This document shows, one piece after another, positions 23,284 through 31,824 of a DNA stretch of 41,252 nt; the first letter of the stretch is position 1, and each line of letters begins with the position of its first letter. The DNA is from Clostridiales bacterium (GTDB lineage: Bacteria; Bacillota; Clostridia; Christensenellales; CAG-138), in assembly GCA_015056105.1 (NCBI GenBank), contig SVGX01000009.1, positions 1 through 41,252 of the forward strand, written 5' to 3'. The notes under the pieces were generated by a model that was not told where the DNA came from, searched no databases, and was given only the letters and a program-made list of their open reading frames with translations. The position numbers and the translations under genes are program-made.

Positions 23284-24600
23284 TTATGCAAAAAGTTCGA
23301 TCACCCTGCCGTTCAGATAGGCGAGGGGGCTGCTTGCTTCAAAGTCGAATATCAGGCGCACCGCCGTCAGGGAAAGGTGGTCCGCCTTTTCCTGTCGGTT
23401 GAAGCTGCGGTCGCCGTAGCGGTCATCCCCGAGAAGCGGGTGCCCAAGGTGCGCCATATGGGCGCGGATCTGGTGGGTCCTGCCGGTGAGAAGCTCCACT
23501 TCAAGGGTGCTTTTTCCCTTCGATGCGGTCAATACCCGGTAGCGGGTCAGTATCTCCTTCGCGCCGGGACGCGGTTCATCGAAGATCTTTACATGGGCGG
23601 CACCCGCATCCTTCAGAAGATAGGCTTGTCCTGTGGCTTCCTTCGGCTCCGGCACGCCGCGCACCGTGCAGCGGTAAAACTTGCGGATCCGCCGTTCCTT
23701 TATGGCGGCAAGAAGCGCCTCTTCCGCTGTTTCGTTTTTTGCAAACAGCAGGAGACCCGCCGTCTGCACATCAAGCCGGTGCACCGGGCGCACATCACCG
23801 TAAAGGGAGCGCAGCCTTTCTTCAAGGGAGTTTGCACCGTCCGCCGCCGCCACGCCGATGCTCCGGGGTTTGTTGACGGCAAGGATGTTCTCATCCTCAA
23901 ACACAACGCTGATGTCGGCGGCGAGCCCTTCAAGGGCTTCATGAAAAGCCGCCCAGGCGCCGCCCTGGGGCAGGCTCACAAAGGTCATGGGTTCCTTTTT
24001 CGTTGGGTGAGGGAAGGTAAGGGAATACGCCCAAAGGGCGATCTGCTGCCCGGGCTTTGCATTTTTGTTGTAGCGCTGGTCGCCCCAGATGGGGGTGCGG
24101 TTGCCCGCCGTCTGCAGGCGGATCTGGTGGTGGCGGCCCGTAAACAGGTCGATATCAAGAAGGCTGAGGCCGTTTTTTTCCGCCGCTTTTCTGTAAAAAA
24201 GGGAAGCGGGCTTTGCACCGGGGTCGCGTTTGTCCGCAAGCCATGCGGTGCCCTTTTTCTCATCCCGGGCGATGAAGCCCGTCAGCTTCTCTTCCGCCTT
24301 CGGTGTGCCCTCCACAAGGGCGCAGTAGCGCTTTTTCACATCCCGGTGGCCGGAAAAGGCATCCTGCAGCCTGGAAGCTGCCTTGGATGTGCGGGCGAAT
24401 ACCATCACGCCGCCCACCGGGCGGTCCAGCCGGTGCACAAGGCCGAGATAGACCTCACCGGGCTTTTCGTATTTTTCCCGGATGTATTCCTTCAGGGTGG
24501 TCAAAAGATCCCTGTCGCCGGAAGAATCCGCCTGCACGGGGATGTTGACGGGCTTTTCCACCACAAGAAGGTGGTTGTCCTCGTATAAAACGTTGACCAT
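23284..24600 (-). CDS. Double RluA-family pseudouridine synthase (two catalytic domains fused)
   Basis: The 438-residue protein holds two complete RluA-type domains. Domain 1 (about 1-215) has VHRLDRPVGGVMVFAR with catalytic Asp59 and GRHHQIRLQ. Domain 2 (about 230-438) has VHRLDVQTAGLLLFAK with Asp277 and LTGRTHQIRAHMAHLGHPLLGD. Neither has an S4 domain. RluA enzymes turn uridines of rRNA or tRNA into pseudouridine. The frame is continuous with no stop between the domains. The start at 24600 follows the upstream stop by one base (TGATATG), implying coupling to the methyltransferase gene. Two active sites in one chain suggests two target uridines; the targets are unknown. Confidence 0.88.
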   Translation of the reverse strand: MVNVLYEDNHLLVVEKPVNIPVQADSSGDRDLLTTLKEYIREKYEKPGEVYLGLVHRLDRPVGGVMVFARTSKAASRLQDAFSGHRDVKKRYCALVEGTPKAEEKLTGFIARDEKKGTAWLADKRDPGAKPASLFYRKAAEKNGLSLLDIDLFTGRHHQIRLQTAGNRTPIWGDQRYNKNAKPGQQIALWAYSLTFPHPTKKEPMTFVSLPQGGAWAAFHEALEGLAADISVVFEDENILAVNKPRSIGVAAADGANSLEERLRSLYGDVRPVHRLDVQTAGLLLFAKNETAEEALLAAIKERRIRKFYRCTVRGVPEPKEATGQAYLLKDAGAAHVKIFDEPRPGAKEILTRYRVLTASKGKSTLEVELLTGRTHQIRAHMAHLGHPLLGDDRYGDRSFNRQEKADHLSLTAVRLIFDFEASSPLAYLNGRVIELFA

Positions 24601-24601
24601 A

Positions 24602-25465
24602 TCAGTTTTCCCAGCGTCCGCTGGCGCCGCAGGGAAGCACAAGACCGCCCCGCTCAATGGGAAGGCCCACCTCGTCCGCAGCAATGCTGCCGCCCCGGCC
24701 CTTGAGCGCCACCTTGAGTACGCTGGTCAATACGCTGGGCGCAAGGCCGGTGGTGTAGGAATTGATCAGGAAGAATTTCACTTCCGGGGAAAGGATCTTC
24801 ACACATTCTTCCACAAGGGGATAAAGATCGTTTTCGATCTTCCACATCTCGCCGGAAGGGCCCCTGCCGTAGCTCGGGGGGTCCATCAGAATGCCGTCAT
24901 AGGTGCGGCCGCGCCGCTGCTCGCGAAGGACGAATTTCATTACATCATCCACGATGAAGCGGATGGGCTTATCCGCAAGGCCGCTTGCGGCGGCGTTGTC
25001 CTTCGCCCATGCCACCATGCCCTTCGCCGCATCCACATGCACCACCTCGGCGCCCGCCGCCGCAAGGGCGCAGGTGGCGCCGCCGGTGTAGGCAAAGAGG
25101 TTCAGCGCCCGGAAGGGGCGTTCCTTCGGGAAGTCCGCTTTTTTGACAACGGAGGCCATCCAGTCCCAGTTGACGGCCTGCTCCGGGAAAAGGCCCGTGT
25201 GCTTGAAGCCCGTCGGCCGGACGATAAAGGAAAGCTCCCGGTAGCGGATCTCCCAGCTTTCGGGCAGCTTTTTGGCATATTCCCAGTGCCCGCCGCCGCT
25301 GGAGGAGCGGATATAATGGGCATCCACATTGCGCCTGGGCGCTTCCATGGGCCAGACCGCCTGCGGGTCCGGACGAAGGAGCGTTACATTGCTCCAGCGT
25401 TCAAATTTGTTGCCGCCGCCCGCGTCGAGCACGGCGTAATCCTTCCATTGATCGGCAAGAAACAT
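24602..25465 (-). CDS. RlmI/RlmK-like class I SAM methyltransferase
   Basis: The 287-residue protein has FKHTGLFPEQAVNW (about 87-100) before the SAM-binding segment LNLFAYTGGATCALAAAGAEVVHVD, and the catalytic-type motif DPPSYGRG with GEMWKIENDL after it. This is the arrangement of the COG1092/RlmI-type methyltransferases, which modify 23S rRNA cytosines. It lacks an N-terminal PUA domain. AAAGGAG precedes the ATG. It lies between the CvpA gene and the double pseudouridine synthase gene, so two RNA-modification functions are adjacent and translationally linked. Confidence 0.82.
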   Translation of the reverse strand: MFLADQWKDYAVLDAGGGNKFERWSNVTLLRPDPQAVWPMEAPRRNVDAHYIRSSSGGGHWEYAKKLPESWEIRYRELSFIVRPTGFKHTGLFPEQAVNWDWMASVVKKADFPKERPFRALNLFAYTGGATCALAAAGAEVVHVDAAKGMVAWAKDNAAASGLADKPIRFIVDDVMKFVLREQRRGRTYDGILMDPPSYGRGPSGEMWKIENDLYPLVEECVKILSPEVKFFLINSYTTGLAPSVLTSVLKVALKGRGGSIAADEVGLPIERGGLVLPCGASGRWEN

Positions 25466-25501
25466 AAAGATCGTTCTCCTTTTATGGGGGTGGTAATCGG
25501 C

Positions 25502-26218
25502 TCAAATGCCCGGCATCATGCCGAGCAGGAAGTTGGAACGGTAGAAAAAGTGGGCGAAGAAGGAGCCGTTGACAAGGTCCGTCACGAAATCGAGCTTGCC
25601 CGCCAGGAACACAAGGCCGATGGGCAGCAGCATGAAGAAAAGGAACATGCCGAGAATACCGTGCACGATGCCGAGCCCGCCGCCGAGAATGCCGTCTCCG
25701 GCCCGAAGCTCCGGCAGCTTCCAGGCATAATCCACGCCGGAAAGGATAAAGCCGAGAATGAGCCTGATGATGGCGAACACCAGAAGAAACACGAGGATGT
25801 TGATGAACACGCACACGATGGTCTGGTTGAAATAATCGCCGATGGTGGAAACGCCATCCGCCGCAAAGGCTTCCCCGGCGATGTTTTCAAGGATGCGCTT
25901 GCCCATGGGGTAGGGCACATCCGCATTGGCTACAATGTCGTTGATCTCCGCGGTGGAAAGGGCGCTGACGGGCATGCGGGAAAGCTCCGCATCGCCGATG
26001 TATTCGCTGCCCTCGGTGTAATAGAGCATCATGTTGAAAAGGGCTTCGCTGCTCTTCACCGCCCGCGCCCCAAGGGGCACGCAAAGGATACCCACAAGCC
26101 AGGAAACGATAAATGCGCAGATGGAAAACAGCGTATTGAGGAACCCCTTGTAAACGCCGCCCAAAAGGAACAGCGCAAACACAAGGAGAATGGCGTAATC
26201 AAGAAGATTCAGCGTCAA
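25502..26218 (-). CDS. CvpA-family membrane protein
   Basis: The 238-residue protein begins LTLNLLDYAILLVFALFLLGGVYKGFLNTLFSI, a CvpA-type start, and has four main hydrophobic segments: about 6-26, 28-48, 135-160 and 185-212. GDGILGGGLGIVHGILGMFLFF is the usual glycine-rich part of the family. CvpA proteins are needed for colicin V production in E. coli, but their general role is unsettled. I chose the TTG at 26218: AAAGGAGG lies 9 bases upstream, and an extended upstream frame would add a Ser/Arg-rich stretch unlike the family. It follows the DUF5711 gene by 40 bases. Confidence 0.85.
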   Translation of the reverse strand: MTLNLLDYAILLVFALFLLGGVYKGFLNTLFSICAFIVSWLVGILCVPLGARAVKSSEALFNMMLYYTEGSEYIGDAELSRMPVSALSTAEINDIVANADVPYPMGKRILENIAGEAFAADGVSTIGDYFNQTIVCVFINILVFLLVFAIIRLILGFILSGVDYAWKLPELRAGDGILGGGLGIVHGILGMFLFFMLLPIGLVFLAGKLDFVTDLVNGSFFAHFFYRSNFLLGMMPGI

Positions 26219-26258
26219 AAGGAAACGCCTCCTTTCTGAAAAGGTGTGCGCAGAAGCC

Positions 26259-27410
26259 TCAGCGCAGGCGGAGGATGCGCATCTCCGGTCCCCGGCGAAG
26301 GAGAATGCAGCTGTCTGAAAGCTTGATAGCCTCGTCACAGGGGATCTCGAGGATCGTGGTGTCGGAAAGGCTGCCGGATGCGGAATAGGTATAGACCGTA
26401 TCCCTTGCAACAGCCATGAACTTCCCGCCGATCACAAAGCAGGAATGGGTGCCTTCGGGCAGGGAAAGGACCCTGTCCACGGCAGCGGGCTCTTCGGCTT
26501 CCGCAGCGGAAACAAGGCGCACCGCGGCGGGAACGGGGGATTCTGCCGTCAGGGCGGAAACAGCGTTTCTTTCCCCGTAAAGGAACAGGGGATTGCTGCC
26601 GGCGGCGGTGAAATCAAGGACCGTATCGCCGTAGGTCAAAAGGGAATATGCCTTTGCGGTAAATTCCTTGTCATAGCGCTGCAAGTGATTGGTGCCCGCC
26701 ACGAAGATGCTGTTCCCGGAGAAATATATGTTTTCCACCAGCTCGTTGCGCAGCGTGATGACGCCGCTCATGGCCGCGCCGTTTTCGCTGTAGGTATAGG
26801 TGGTGATGGTGGAAACGGGAACGGAGCTGCCGGAGGAAAGGGAAAGCACATACAGCATATCGTTTCCGCCGAGGCTGCCGAAGCCGCAGTCAAGAAGCAT
26901 CGCATCCTGTTCCGGGATGGAATCGGTCAGCGCGCCGGAAGCATCGTAAACAAGGATGGCGGCTTCACCCGCCGCATCCTTCCGCAGCACCGCTGCGTGG
27001 TTTTTGCCGCAGGCCGCGGAAAGGATCTCGCCCCCCGCGTCGATCATATCCGCCGCGCCTACGATGTGGAATGCGGCGCCGCTGAAAAGCGCGGTCATGG
27101 AATCGGAGGAGACGAGGGTGATGTTTTCCCCGTTTAGGGTGAGGGAAGTATCATCTTCCGGGTGGGCAGGGTCGTGGAAGCAAAGGCTTCCATTTTTGAT
27201 GTAATAGAAGCCCTTGCCGTTGTAAACATAGGGATCATCCGCAGTAAAGGGCAGCTCTGTCACCTCGCCGAAGGCGCTGCGGTTTTTCAGAAGCAGCACC
27301 ACGCCCGCCACAATGGCGGCGATCAGGGCAAGGATGCCCACAAGCAGCAGCACCCGCAGCAAGGTATAGCTTTTGTTTTTTGCGACAAATTTACGTTTCT
27401 TTTTTCGCAT
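26259..27410 (-). CDS. DUF5711-family membrane-anchored protein
   Basis: The 383-residue protein has a strongly basic start (RKKKRKFVAKNK), one membrane helix at about 18-42 (LRVLLLVGILALIAAIVAGVVLLL), and an extracellular part made of short repeated beta strands such as VYNGKGFYYIKNGSLCFHD, AAFHIVGAADMIDAGG and YGDTVLDFTAAGSNPLFLYG. This reads as a beta-propeller and matches the clostridial DUF5711 family, whose function is unknown. It is regularly found beside a CvpA gene, as here. It is 15 bases downstream of the second lipid kinase gene. Confidence 0.75.
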   Translation of the reverse strand: MRKKKRKFVAKNKSYTLLRVLLLVGILALIAAIVAGVVLLLKNRSAFGEVTELPFTADDPYVYNGKGFYYIKNGSLCFHDPAHPEDDTSLTLNGENITLVSSDSMTALFSGAAFHIVGAADMIDAGGEILSAACGKNHAAVLRKDAAGEAAILVYDASGALTDSIPEQDAMLLDCGFGSLGGNDMLYVLSLSSGSSVPVSTITTYTYSENGAAMSGVITLRNELVENIYFSGNSIFVAGTNHLQRYDKEFTAKAYSLLTYGDTVLDFTAAGSNPLFLYGERNAVSALTAESPVPAAVRLVSAAEAEEPAAVDRVLSLPEGTHSCFVIGGKFMAVARDTVYTYSASGSLSDTTILEIPCDEAIKLSDSCILLRRGPEMRILRLR

Positions 27411-27425
27411 AGGGGCAAACCTTTC

Positions 27426-28313
27426 TTATTCCGCCGCCGGGGCGAGTATGCGGAGCGCGCCGGGCAGGCTGCGGAAGGTAACGGGCGTGGTTTCGCCGAG
27501 CTCGCCGTCGAGGTTCAGACACAGGCCGGCAGGGGCGTTGGCGGTGACGCTTTTTGCCTTGAAGTACACGATGTGTTTGGAGTCAAGATGCTCCCCCTTG
27601 ATATAGCGGGGCAGCAGCTTCAAAAAGGCGGGCCTGCCGATCCCCTTGAGGATGCAGATATCAAGAAGCCCATCGGAAAGATCCGCAAGGGGGGCTACCT
27701 TGATGCCGCCGGCGAACTGCCTGCCATTGCAGGCGGAAAACAGCAGCGCCGTGGTGCGGAAGGGCTCGCCGCCCTCCGGTTCCACCATCACATCGATGGG
27801 CTTTAAGTGAAGAAGGGATTGGAGGATGCCGAACAGGTAGGGCAGCATCCCCTTCATGCGTTTCTTGTATTTTTCCGTATAGCGCACCACATCCACATCA
27901 AAGCCGAAGCCCGCCACGTTGATGAACAGCGTTTCGCCCGCAAGGGCGGCATCCATGCTGCAGGGGGCGGCGGAAAGAAGGGTGGCTACCGCTTCCTCCG
28001 TTTCAAGGGGCAGGTGAAGGGACTGGGCAAGGTCGTTGCCGGTGCCGAAGGGCAGGATGCCCATCACCGCGCCGGTGTTCGCAAGAACGGAAGCCACTTC
28101 GTTCACGGTGCCGTCGCCGCCGACAGCCACGATACAGCCTTCGCTGGCTTCAAGGGCCGCCTTTGCCAACTCTTTCGCTTCCCCGGGCTTTTGTGTATAC
28201 ACAAAGCCGAAGTCGGCGTTCCGCTCCTTCAGCAGGGCGATGGCCTTTTCAAATTCTTCCCGGCCGCGGCCGCCGCCGGAAATGGGGTTCACGATGAAAT
28301 AATACCGCTGCAT
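27426..28313 (-). CDS. Diacylglycerol/lipid kinase, tandem copy 2
   Basis: The 295-residue protein is a DagK/YegS-type lipid kinase: FIVNPISGGGRG at the start, GGDGTVNEV (65-73) for ATP binding, and LPFGTGNDLA (88-97) in the same fold, followed by the beta-rich second domain with FGFDVDVVRYT and the LNLDGELGETTPVTFR end. It phosphorylates diacylglycerol or a related lipid at the membrane. It begins one base after the stop of copy 1 (TGATATG overlap type), and the two proteins share their motifs position by position, so they arose by tandem duplication. Differences in the substrate-side domain may mean different lipids. Confidence 0.88.
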   Translation of the reverse strand: MQRYYFIVNPISGGGRGREEFEKAIALLKERNADFGFVYTQKPGEAKELAKAALEASEGCIVAVGGDGTVNEVASVLANTGAVMGILPFGTGNDLAQSLHLPLETEEAVATLLSAAPCSMDAALAGETLFINVAGFGFDVDVVRYTEKYKKRMKGMLPYLFGILQSLLHLKPIDVMVEPEGGEPFRTTALLFSACNGRQFAGGIKVAPLADLSDGLLDICILKGIGRPAFLKLLPRYIKGEHLDSKHIVYFKAKSVTANAPAGLCLNLDGELGETTPVTFRSLPGALRILAPAAE

Positions 28314-28314
28314 A

Positions 28315-29199
28315 TCAGATCTCCTCCGGTACGATCATGGGGATGGCGCCGGGCAGAATGCGGAAGGTAACGGGGGTGCTGCCGCCGAGCTCGCCGTCAA
28401 GGTTCAGGGTGGAAGGCTCTTCGCAGGTGACGGTGAATTCCGCGGTGCGGATATGCTCTACTGCCGGGTGATCCATATGTTTGCCCTTGATAAAGCGGGG
28501 CAGCAGGGAAACAAGGCGGGGAAGGGCCAGGTCGTTGATCACGATCACATCGAAAAGGCCGTCGTAAAGGTCCGCTGTGGGAAGGGCACGCATGCCGCCG
28601 CCGAAATACTGGCCGTTGCCCACGGAAACAAGCACGCCCGTGCGGCTTTCCGTTTTGCCGTCGTGGGTGAAGGTAAGCTTCATATGGCGAAGGCGGGAAA
28701 GGGTCGCCGCAATACCGAGCAGATAGGGGATCATGCCGCGGAACCTCCCCTTGAAGCGGGTGGTGTTTTGGAGTACATCCGCATCGAAGCCGAAGCCCGC
28801 CACGTTGAGGAAAAACCTGTCGTTGGCCATGCCGGCATCCATGGGGCGGGTATAGCCGGCGATAAGGGTATCTACCGCAGCGCCCACATCCATGGGGAAG
28901 GGGGCCACCCTTGCAAGATCGTTGCCGGTGCCAAAGGGCAGCACGCCCATCCGGATGCCCCTGCCGCAAACGGCGGAAGCCACTTCGTTCACGGTGCCGT
29001 CGCCGCCCACGGCGACGATGCAGCTCTCGCCCCTTTCCGCGGCTTCCTTTGCAAGGGTCACCGCATGGCCGGGCCACTCGCTGTAAACGGCTTCATAGGG
29101 AACGCCCTTTTCCTTCATCAGCTTTTCCGCTTCAAGGAAGGCGCTCTTTCCCCTGCCGCCGCCGGAAACGGGGTTTACGATAAAATACAGCTTTTCCAT
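28315..29199 (-). CDS. Diacylglycerol/lipid kinase, tandem copy 1
   Basis: The 294-residue protein is the upstream member of the kinase pair: FIVNPVSGGGRGKSAF, GGDGTVNEV (65-73), LPFGTGNDLA (88-97), VAGFGFDADVLQNTTRFKGR and the closing TLNLDGELGGSTPVTFRILPGA. The family returns diacylglycerol released from phospholipids during wall and teichoic acid synthesis to phosphatidic acid. The ATG at 29199 has GGGAGG directly upstream and matches the start of copy 2. It is the first gene of the seven-gene minus-strand run; no convincing promoter could be picked out upstream. Confidence 0.88.
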   Translation of the reverse strand: MEKLYFIVNPVSGGGRGKSAFLEAEKLMKEKGVPYEAVYSEWPGHAVTLAKEAAERGESCIVAVGGDGTVNEVASAVCGRGIRMGVLPFGTGNDLARVAPFPMDVGAAVDTLIAGYTRPMDAGMANDRFFLNVAGFGFDADVLQNTTRFKGRFRGMIPYLLGIAATLSRLRHMKLTFTHDGKTESRTGVLVSVGNGQYFGGGMRALPTADLYDGLFDVIVINDLALPRLVSLLPRFIKGKHMDHPAVEHIRTAEFTVTCEEPSTLNLDGELGGSTPVTFRILPGAIPMIVPEEI

Positions 29200-29224
29200 A
29201 TGCCTCCCGGGCGTTTTTTGCAAA

Positions 29225-29600
29225 ACGCCGAATAAACATGATCATCCACCTTCAATAATAATGCAAATCCGCGGAAAAGTACAGTAAAGGGTTGTAAATT
29301 TAGTGTAAAGGGCACGGCGGGGCGGGGGAAAGGCAAACAATGAGCGTCTGCGGCGTACTGTGGTGCCGCTTCCCGGCAGTTATGGGTGATGAGTGGATGT
29401 GGGTCTGCCGGGGGCAAACCTGTTTACCGCACCCCCACCGCCCCTTGCACAGGGGAGGCGTTTTATCGCTGCAGCAAAAGACTCCCTGCTTCAGGGAATT
29501 GGCATTTGCGAAGCAGACGACGGAGGGATCGTGACAGCAGCGGTACGGAACATGTTTCGGCAGGAAGACGCCAACCACGTTCCCTTTTCAAAACAATTCC
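29225..29600. other. Gene-free region between lipid kinase and dapF genes
   Basis: About 500 bases separate the two divergent genes. No frame here has coding character. The stretch holds GC-rich repeat-like sequence, including GTCTGCCGGGGGCAAACC (29402-29419), which resembles the GGTTTGCCCCCGGCAAACC hairpin of the array edge at 16173-16191, and a CCCCTTGCACAGGGG hairpin near 29441-29455. It is probably a worn member of the same dispersed repeats. Confidence 0.5.
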
Positions 29601-29621
29601 CCCTTTTCCCGCGCTTTTCGG

Positions 29622-29650
29622 TTGAATGTGGGAGAAAAAAGCAGTATAAT
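29622..29650 (+). promoter_or_regulatory. Promoter of dapF
   Basis: TTGAAT (29622-29627), a 17-base spacer and TATAAT (29645-29650) lie 50 bases upstream of the start codon. Confidence 0.65.
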
Positions 29651-29700
29651 TAAATTGGATTTTTACGGAAATCACAGTAATCACAAAAGGAGATCATATC

Positions 29701-30537
29701 ATGCAGTTTCAGAAGCTTCACGGTCTTGGAAACGATTTTGCCATCTTCGACAACCGGGACGGCGCCATCAAAGAAGAAACCAAAAATGCCCTTTCCCTTC
29801 GCCTCTGCCACAGGCGTACCGGCATCGGCGGCGACGGCGTGATCCTTGTGGAAAACTCCGAAAGCTGCGATATCTGCATGCGCATCTTCAACAGCGACGG
29901 CAGCGAAGCGGAAATGTGCGGCAACGGCGTCCGCTGCTTTGTGAAGTATGTTTACGATAACGGCATCGTCAAAAAGGAAAGCTTCAGCGTTGAGACCCTT
30001 GCGGGCCCCATGCTGGCTGACCTTACCGTGAAGGATGGCGTCTGCACCCATGTGCGCGTCAACATGGGCAAGCCCTTCTTCAACCGCAAGGATATCCCCG
30101 TTGTGGGAGAGGGTGAATGCCAGCTGCAGGAAATGACCGTGCTGGACCGTACCTTCACCTATTCCACCATCCTCCTCGGCGTGCCCCACACCGTGGTGTT
30201 CGTGGATGATGTGCTCGGCTTTGAATGGGAAAAGTACGGCGAGATCATCGAGCGCAATACCGACCTCTTCCCCCGCAAGACCAACGTCAACTTTGCCCAG
30301 GTGCTCGACAGCGAAAACGTGCTCGTGCGCACCTATGAGCGCGGCTGCGGTCCCACCCTTGCCTGCGGCACCGGTTCTTCTTCCGTGGCGGTCTGCTGTG
30401 CCCGCGCCGGCAAGACCGGCCGCAAGGTCAACATCCACCTGGAACTCGGCTGCCTCAACATCGAGTGGGCGGAAGACGACAACGTCTTTATGACCGGCCC
30501 CGCCGCCTTTGCCTACTGCGGCGATGTGGAGATCTGA
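29701..30537 (+). CDS. dapF: Diaminopimelate epimerase
   Basis: DapF converts LL- to meso-diaminopimelate, for lysine and for the peptidoglycan cross-link, in the cytoplasm. The 278-residue protein begins QFQKLHGLGNDFAIFD and has the two active-site cysteines: Cys73 in EMCGNGVRC and Cys221 in LACGTGSSSVAV. TGIGGDGVILVE and YERGCGPTLACG are further family motifs. AAAGGAGA precedes the ATG. It has its own promoter, and a GC-rich hairpin separates it from the TSCPD gene. Its presence implies meso-DAP peptidoglycan. Confidence 0.96.
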   Translation: MQFQKLHGLGNDFAIFDNRDGAIKEETKNALSLRLCHRRTGIGGDGVILVENSESCDICMRIFNSDGSEAEMCGNGVRCFVKYVYDNGIVKKESFSVETLAGPMLADLTVKDGVCTHVRVNMGKPFFNRKDIPVVGEGECQLQEMTVLDRTFTYSTILLGVPHTVVFVDDVLGFEWEKYGEIIERNTDLFPRKTNVNFAQVLDSENVLVRTYERGCGPTLACGTGSSSVAVCCARAGKTGRKVNIHLELGCLNIEWAEDDNVFMTGPAAFAYCGDVEI

Positions 30538-30558
30538 AAATTTTTCCGATGCAAAACC

Positions 30559-30585
30559 GGGGGCGGGTTCATCCCGCCCCCTTTT
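30559..30585 (+). terminator. Hairpin after dapF, possible terminator
   Basis: GGGGGCGGG-ttcat-CCCGCCCCC is followed by only four T, so termination may be partial and the TSCPD gene may be read through. Confidence 0.6.
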
Positions 30586-30613
30586 ACAAAAGCCACAAAA
30601 AAGGAGACTTACC

Positions 30614-30871
30614 ATGACCCATTACAGCTTTATTCCCCGGGGCGTCTGCTCCAAGAAGATCGACCTTGATATCGACGCGGAAGGCCGCGTACACAATATC
30701 GAATTCCTCGGCGGCTGCAACGGCAACCTGAAATCCATCGCTTCCCTCTGCGAAGGCATGCAGGCGGAAGAGGTCGTCAAGCGCCTTACGGGCATCACCT
30801 GCGGCTTCAAGCCCACTTCCTGCGGCGATCAGTTCGCCCGGAACCTTGCCGCCGCTTTGAAGGAGGCATAA
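30614..30871 (+). CDS. TSCPD-domain protein (TIGR03905 type)
   Basis: The 85-residue protein is a free-standing TSCPD domain: YSFIPRGVCSKKIDLDID opens it, with FLGGCNGNLKSIASLCEGM in the middle and TSCGDQFA (68-75) near the end. It has five cysteines (12, 35, 46, 63, 70), several of which could bind metal. The same domain ends some class II ribonucleotide reductases, but the role of the short form is not known. AAGGAG precedes the ATG. It ends one base before the M28 peptidase start, so the two are one unit. Confidence 0.85.
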   Translation: MTHYSFIPRGVCSKKIDLDIDAEGRVHNIEFLGGCNGNLKSIASLCEGMQAEEVVKRLTGITCGFKPTSCGDQFARNLAAALKEA

Positions 30872-30872
30872 C

Positions 30873-31817
30873 ATGCATCCCCTGAGCGCGGATATCCTTC
30901 AAAACCGGCAGGTGCGCAAAACGAAAGGGCAGAAGGCGGAATTTGAAGCCTTTCTGCTCGAAGCGCTGCGCGGCGCCGGGTATGCGGATGCCCGGACGGA
31001 GGAGGTCAAAAGCCTTCTCAGGTGCCGCAACATCGTCGCCGGGGATCCGGACCGGGCAAAGGTCATCTATACCGCCCATTATGATACCTGCGCCGTGCTG
31101 CCCGTGCCCAATTTCATCACGCCCACAAAGCCGCTCATCTGGATGCTTTACCAGATCCTGCTTGTCCTTGGCATCTTCCTTGCGGCGAGTGCCTGCGGTA
31201 CCCTTGTGTGGCTGCTGCCCCTTGAAGAGGATATCCTTTCGCTGCTTTCCACCATCGTCTATACGGCGGTGCTGTGGTTTGAGATCATCTGGCTCGTGGC
31301 GGGAAAACCCAACCGCCATACCGCCAACGACAATACCTCCGGCGTGATCACCCTGCTTGAGACCGCCCTTGCGCTGCCGGAAGAGCGCCGCGATGAAGTC
31401 TGCTTCGTCTGGTTTGACCACGAGGAAAGCGGCCTGTTCGGCTCCATGGGCTTTAAGGAAAAGCATAAGAAGGCGGCGAAGGAGACCCTTGCGGTCAACT
31501 TTGACTGCGTATCCGACGGCGACCACATGCTCTTTGTGCTGCCGAAGAAAATGAAGGATGATCCCCTTCGGGATATCCTTGGCGCCTGCTTCCCCGCAAG
31601 GGATGGGATCCAATCCGTTTTTACCCACACGGGCAAGGCGGTCTATCCCTCCGATCAGACCCAATTCAAGCGGGGCATCGGCGTGGCGGCGCTCAAGAAA
31701 AGCCGCTATCTCGGCCTGTATATGGACCGGATCCATACGGCGGAAGATACGGTCTTTACGGAAAAGAACATCGAATACCTTGTAGGCGGCGCCATCGCCC
31801 TTGTGGAACGGGTATAA
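30873..31817 (+). CDS. M28-family metallopeptidase with inserted membrane helices
   Basis: The 314-residue protein has all five zinc ligands/catalytic positions of M28 aminopeptidases: His69 in TAHYDT, Asp153 in ANDNTSG, Glu184-Glu185 in DHEESGLFGS, Asp211 in VNFDCVSDGD and His288 in DRIHTAEDT. Between His69 and Asp153 two hydrophobic helices are inserted (about 88-115 and 121-143), which should hold the enzyme in the membrane. There is no signal peptide. The substrate is unknown, though peptides are likely. The start lies one base after the TSCPD gene stop, with AAGGAGG inside that gene's end as ribosome site. Confidence 0.85.
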   Translation: MHPLSADILQNRQVRKTKGQKAEFEAFLLEALRGAGYADARTEEVKSLLRCRNIVAGDPDRAKVIYTAHYDTCAVLPVPNFITPTKPLIWMLYQILLVLGIFLAASACGTLVWLLPLEEDILSLLSTIVYTAVLWFEIIWLVAGKPNRHTANDNTSGVITLLETALALPEERRDEVCFVWFDHEESGLFGSMGFKEKHKKAAKETLAVNFDCVSDGDHMLFVLPKKMKDDPLRDILGACFPARDGIQSVFTHTGKAVYPSDQTQFKRGIGVAALKKSRYLGLYMDRIHTAEDTVFTEKNIEYLVGGAIALVERV

Positions 31818-31824
31818 AACAGGG

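Noticed and set aside
22111-24588. Plus-strand frame of 825 codons
   Set aside because: It is antisense to the M23 and pseudouridine synthase genes, which carry clear catalytic motifs; GC-rich third positions keep the opposite frame open.
26219-26410. N-terminal extension of the CvpA-family protein
   Set aside because: It is Ser/Arg/Ala-rich, overlaps the 3' end of the DUF5711 gene, and a TTG with a good ribosome site fits the family start.
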